Positions 60,199-64,000 of a DNA stretch of 64,000 bases are shown piece after piece. Below the pieces are notes generated by a model that was given only the letters and a program-made list of their open reading frames with translations, made no database searches and was not told the origin of the DNA. This DNA is from G965230065 sp965230065 (GTDB lineage Bacteria; Bacteroidota; Bacteroidia; Cytophagales; Cyclobacteriaceae): the NCBI GenBank assembly GCA_965230065.1, contig OZ245942.1, forward strand, positions 4,588,001-4,652,000, written 5' to 3'. The translations under genes and the position numbers were made by a program. Position 1 is the first letter of the stretch. Each line of letters begins with the position of its first letter.

Positions 60199-63100
60199 AT
60201 GAAATTTAAAATTCTACAAGGCATCATCGCTATGTCAAAATTAGGAATTCGTGCATTTTTCATACTGTTGATAGGGTCAACTACCTTGTTGGCATCCAAC
60301 GGAAAGGCACAAAAAGCAAAAAGTATCAGGGACGTGGTAGTAAATGTCAATTTCAAAGACGCTACCATGGCAGAAGCACTCCGGCAGATTGAGGAAGACA
60401 CCCCATTCCGGTTTATGTACGATGTCAATGATATACAATCATCATTAAGGGTCAATTACAAAGCAAAAAACATCGCGTTGTACGATGTTTTAAGGGAACT
60501 TTCCCGAGAAGGCTCGTTGATGTTCAAGCAGACCAACCTTGATATTGATGTAAAAAAGGTTGTGCAGGCAGAAGAAAGCCAGGTGATTATCCAGTCACCT
60601 TTGCCACCCATCACTGTATCGGGAGTAGTTATTTCTGAGGAAGACCAATCAGGACTGCCCGGGGTAAATGTACTCATAAAGGGAACCACCACAGGTACCG
60701 TAACTGATGTGGACGGGGTTTACAGAATAGAAGTACCCAATGCTGAAACCGTACTGGTATTCAGCTCCATAGGTTATCTTTCCGAAGAAGTAGTCGTAGG
60801 CAACCGAACCGAAATAAACCTAACCATGTTACCCGACATTAAATCTTTGGAAGAAATTGTAGTAATAGGCTATGGTACGCAGAAGAAAAGTGACCTCACG
60901 GGCGCGGTATCTTCAGTAAAAGCGGAAGACCTTCAGGAAACACCCATCACATCTATTGACCAGGGCCTGGTGGGCAGGGCCTCCGGCGTCATGGTCACCC
61001 AAACTTCCGGCATGCCTGGTGCAGTGGCTTCCATTCGCATACGCGGATCCAGTTCGCTTCAGGGTGGCAACGAGCCTTTGTATGTAATAGATGGTTTCCC
61101 TATTTATAACGGCTCGGGTTATGGAAACACAGGAGGCAATGCCAGGCTGAGTGGGCTGTCTACCATCAACCCCAATGACATTGAATCCATTGAAGTATTA
61201 AAAGATGCTTCGGCCACAGCCATTTATGGCGCCAGGGCTGCCAACGGCGTAGTACTCATCACAACCAAAAGCGGTAAAGACGGTAAAGATCAGATTACCT
61301 TTGATGCCTATTATGGTGTGCAAAATGTAGTACAAACGATCGATGTGATGAACGCCCTGCAATATGGCGAGCTGGTAAACGAAGCCTATACCAATGATGG
61401 ATTAGACCCGATCTACGATAATGCGAAAATGGAAGAACTTCGGGCTAACCCGCAGGGTACCGACTGGCAGGACCAGATTTTTCAGTCGGCTCCCATACAA
61501 AACTATCAGCTGACTTTCTCGGGAGGGGATAAGAAAACCAATTATTCGATTTCCGCTAATTACTTTAACCAGGAAGGTATAATTATTAATTCCGATTTTG
61601 ACAGGTTTTCGGGAAGGATAAATATCTCACGGAAAATTAATGATAAATTTAAAGTGGGCACCAACCTGAATGTAAGCAGGACGGTTTCCAATGCCGTACA
61701 AACGGATGTAGGCGGTCAGTCAGGTGTGGTTTCCGCAGGCATGAAATTCAACCCTATTTTACCTATCTATGAAAATGAAGCACTGGGTGAGTATACCCCG
61801 GTGAACACGCCCGGGGTTATTACCCCAAACCCGGTGGCCACGGCGAAAGAACAAGTAAGGGAAAGCACAATGACCCGGCTGTTGGGCAATATCTATGGAG
61901 AGTGGGAATTACTGCCTAACCTCAAAGCCAAGGTATCGCTGGGTACCGACCTGGTAAACACAAAATTTGATACTTTTATTCCTTCCAATATTTTTGAGTC
62001 AGGAGGTGTGGCATCTGCCACTGTAAACGGAGGATATACCACCAACTGGCTGAATGAAAATACCCTGAGTTGGTTTAAGCAAATCAATGAGGACCACTCT
62101 ATTAATCTATTAGGTGGGGTTACTTTTCAGCAGAACATCAATGAAGGAGTAACAGGGTCTTCCCAGGATTATGTGAACAATGTATTGGAAGAAAATGGCC
62201 TGGAAGCTGGTGCTGTTTATAACCAGCCTGCCTCTTCAAGCACTGAATGGAGCCTTATTTCTTACCTGGGCCGGATTAATTATAATATCAAAGAAAAGTA
62301 TCTTTTCTCTGTAAACGGACGGGTGGACGGCTCTTCCCGCTTTGGAGCCAATAACAAGTATGCCTTCTTCCCTTCAGGGGCGGTGGCCTGGCGGTTGATT
62401 GAAGAAGATTTCATTCAAGACATGGGACTTTTTTCCAACCTGAAACTGAGGGCAAGTTATGGGGTTGTGGGTAACCAGGAGATTGGTCTTTACAGTTCTC
62501 TGCCCACTTTAACCAACACCACTTATACGCTGGGCAGGAGCCTGGTTACCGGTTTCTATCCCAATACCATTCCCAATCCTGACTTGAGATGGGAAAGAAC
62601 CTCCCAGTTTGACATTGGGCTGGATTTTGGCTTCTGGCAAGAGCGGCTGAGGTTTACCGCAGACTACTATCTCAAAACAACCACTGATTTAATCTATGAT
62701 GTGGCCGTACCTTATGTTTCCGGTTTTGCTTCTTCCCTTCAAAATATTGGTAGTATCCAAAACCAGGGCGTTGAACTGTCCATAGAGAGCGATATCTTTG
62801 ATGCTGGCGATTTTAAGTGGATTTCCAGTTTTAATATTTCATTCAACAGAAATAAAGTACTTGAGCTGGGAGGAGAAGACTATAAAGATGTAGGCGGTGG
62901 CGATGGCCACTTAAAAACCGGGGCAGTGCATCGCCTGATAGTAGGCGAACCTATTGGGTTGTTTTACGGGTATGTTTTTGATGGCATATTTCAAGACCAG
63001 CCTGAATTGGATGCGGGCCCGAATGGCCCCACCAACTGGATGGGTGGCAGGCGTTACCAGGATATAAGTGGTCCTGAGGGTGTACCGGATGGTATAGTAA

Positions 63101-63627
63101 ACGCAACCTATGATAGGACAATAATTGGCGACCCCAACCCTGACTTTTATGGAGGTTTTACCAACACGGTATCTTACAGGGGCTTTGAATTAAACCTCTT
63201 CCTGCAATATTCCTATGGCAATGATATTTTTAACTACAATGCACTTGAACTGGAATTGCCATCAGGAGGACAGAATGTGTATGCTGACCTGGTAAACCGG
63301 TGGACCCCCGAGAACCCAAGCAATGAGTATCCGGTAGCCACCACCAACCGTTCCGCTGTTTTTAGCGATGCGTATATTGAAGACGGTTCCTATCTGAAGG
63401 TTAAAACCCTCACCCTGGGCTATTCATTTCCTGGCCTGAACTCACAAAAAATAAGCGGTTTAAAAGTTTATGTAACAGGGCAAAACCTGCTCACCTTCAC
63501 CGATTATCCTGGGTATGACCCGGAAGTGAGTTTTCGCGGAGCCACCAACCTTGAATTAGGCGAAGATTTTGGAGGCTATCCGCAGGCCAGGACTTTTATG
63601 GTAGGCGTTAAGATGAACATTCAATAA
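60199..63627 (+). CDS. SusC/RagA family TonB-linked outer-membrane protein, module 3
   Basis: A 1142-residue protein with a signal peptide (to about residue 38, LLASNGKAQ), STN domain (about 45-120, ALRQIEEDTPFRFMYDVND), carboxypeptidase-regulatory domain (about 137-215, VSGVVISEEDQSGLPGVNVLI in part), plug (EEIVVIGYGTQKKSDLTGAV) and barrel. The plug opening is nearly the same as in the module 1 SusC. The end is MVGVKMNIQ, without the usual terminal Phe/Tyr. susD follows after 17 bases. Confidence 0.95.
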   Translation: MKFKILQGIIAMSKLGIRAFFILLIGSTTLLASNGKAQKAKSIRDVVVNVNFKDATMAEALRQIEEDTPFRFMYDVNDIQSSLRVNYKAKNIALYDVLRELSREGSLMFKQTNLDIDVKKVVQAEESQVIIQSPLPPITVSGVVISEEDQSGLPGVNVLIKGTTTGTVTDVDGVYRIEVPNAETVLVFSSIGYLSEEVVVGNRTEINLTMLPDIKSLEEIVVIGYGTQKKSDLTGAVSSVKAEDLQETPITSIDQGLVGRASGVMVTQTSGMPGAVASIRIRGSSSLQGGNEPLYVIDGFPIYNGSGYGNTGGNARLSGLSTINPNDIESIEVLKDASATAIYGARAANGVVLITTKSGKDGKDQITFDAYYGVQNVVQTIDVMNALQYGELVNEAYTNDGLDPIYDNAKMEELRANPQGTDWQDQIFQSAPIQNYQLTFSGGDKKTNYSISANYFNQEGIIINSDFDRFSGRINISRKINDKFKVGTNLNVSRTVSNAVQTDVGGQSGVVSAGMKFNPILPIYENEALGEYTPVNTPGVITPNPVATAKEQVRESTMTRLLGNIYGEWELLPNLKAKVSLGTDLVNTKFDTFIPSNIFESGGVASATVNGGYTTNWLNENTLSWFKQINEDHSINLLGGVTFQQNINEGVTGSSQDYVNNVLEENGLEAGAVYNQPASSSTEWSLISYLGRINYNIKEKYLFSVNGRVDGSSRFGANNKYAFFPSGAVAWRLIEEDFIQDMGLFSNLKLRASYGVVGNQEIGLYSSLPTLTNTTYTLGRSLVTGFYPNTIPNPDLRWERTSQFDIGLDFGFWQERLRFTADYYLKTTTDLIYDVAVPYVSGFASSLQNIGSIQNQGVELSIESDIFDAGDFKWISSFNISFNRNKVLELGGEDYKDVGGGDGHLKTGAVHRLIVGEPIGLFYGYVFDGIFQDQPELDAGPNGPTNWMGGRRYQDISGPEGVPDGIVNATYDRTIIGDPNPDFYGGFTNTVSYRGFELNLFLQYSYGNDIFNYNALELELPSGGQNVYADLVNRWTPENPSNEYPVATTNRSAVFSDAYIEDGSYLKVKTLTLGYSFPGLNSQKISGLKVYVTGQNLLTFTDYPGYDPEVSFRGATNLELGEDFGGYPQARTFMVGVKMNIQ

Positions 63628-63644
63628 CAAAAAATTTTAATCAG

Positions 63645-64000
63645 ATGAAAAAGATATATTCATTAATCATACTATTTATCAGCAGCGGCTGGCTGGTATC
63701 CTGTTCAGATTTCTTAGAGGAAAATCCTAAAGACCGCTATGTGATTGATAACTTTTATAGCAGCCAAACAGATGCTGAAGCGGCCGTAACCGCCGTATAC
63801 GAACAGCTGTATAGCATTTATGAAAGGCACATGTATTTGCTGTGCGAACTGCCCACAGACGTAGAAAAGAACGGCTTGGGCATGCCTAACCAATACCTGC
63901 AAAACCTGGAATTTTTAAGGCATACATCTGAAAATCAGTTTACCAGGGAGATGTGGCAAAGGAATTATTCCGGCATTTCACGGGCCAATACTGCCATCCT
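63645..64000 (+). CDS. RagB/SusD family lipoprotein, module 3 (cut by window end)
   Basis: Open from ATG 63645 to the last base (118 codons seen). The N-terminus has a signal peptide with lipobox LVSC (Cys20) followed by SDFLEENPKDRYVIDNFY, then AEAAVTAVYEQLYSIYE and NYSGISRANTAI, as in SusD proteins. It is the lid partner of the SusC just upstream. Confidence 0.92.
   Translation, partial: MKKIYSLIILFISSGWLVSCSDFLEENPKDRYVIDNFYSSQTDAEAAVTAVYEQLYSIYERHMYLLCELPTDVEKNGLGMPNQYLQNLEFLRHTSENQFTREMWQRNYSGISRANTAI

Overview
The window comes from a member of the Bacteroidota, most likely a marine, polysaccharide-degrading member of the Cytophagia or a related class. This rests on gene content: three FecI-type sigma / FecR / SusC / SusD modules whose SusC proteins carry STN domains, type IX secretion C-terminal sorting domains, an IPExxxVDY-family protein, the acpP-fabF-rnc order, and TAnnTTTG-like promoter elements. 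No rRNA, tRNA, CRISPR array, transposase or integrase gene was seen.

Layout. 0-9.3 kb: single genes (VOC protein, DUF2461 protein, ThuA-domain protein, a 1434-residue LRR/Ig secreted protein, an orphan XRE regulator, an iron-type alcohol dehydrogenase, an ABM monooxygenase) separated by dispersed hairpin repeats. 9.4-21.7 kb: the first sigma/FecR/SusC/SusD module, followed by a large FG-GAP/ASPIC lipoprotein and a PfkB sugar kinase. 21.9-29.5 kb: a sialidase-like protein and a housekeeping core (nadE; rnc-fabF-acpP on the minus strand; IPExxxVDY gene and pyk on the plus strand). 29.6-47.0 kb: a polysaccharide-utilisation locus with a double-hydrolase esterase candidate, sigma/FecR/SusC/SusD, a sulfatase-GH78 rhamnosidase fusion, a heparinase II/III-like lyase and a DUF5060 glycosidase candidate. 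47.1-49.3 kb: a vanadium haloperoxidase-like protein with a T9SS tail. 49.8-57.5 kb: an accessory island with an AraC-HTH / nucleotide cyclase / TPR regulator, an ankyrin lipoprotein, an acyltransferase, a predicted secreted protein and two tandem serine hydrolases. 57.8-64 kb: a third sigma/FecR/SusC/SusD module, with the SusD gene cut by the window edge.

How the genes work together. In each module an outer-membrane SusC transducer (STN domain) should signal through the inner-membrane FecR to release the ECF sigma factor, which then raises expression of the SusCD pair and its neighbours. In the second module the sulfatase-rhamnosidase fusion together with a lyase-like enzyme points to a sulfated, rhamnose-containing polymer; an ulvan-like algal polysaccharide is the leading guess, not proven.

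Most unusual signals: (i) GC-rich palindromic elements lying in frame inside the FG-GAP lipoprotein, apparently of the same family as an intergenic element at 32.5 kb; (ii) a shared CATAG-box promoter architecture upstream of two transcription units beside the AraC-cyclase regulator; (iii) nested inverted repeats and other palindromes in the sigma-fecR gaps of all three modules (495-657 bp each); (iv) an attC-like inverted repeat at 57.6 kb.
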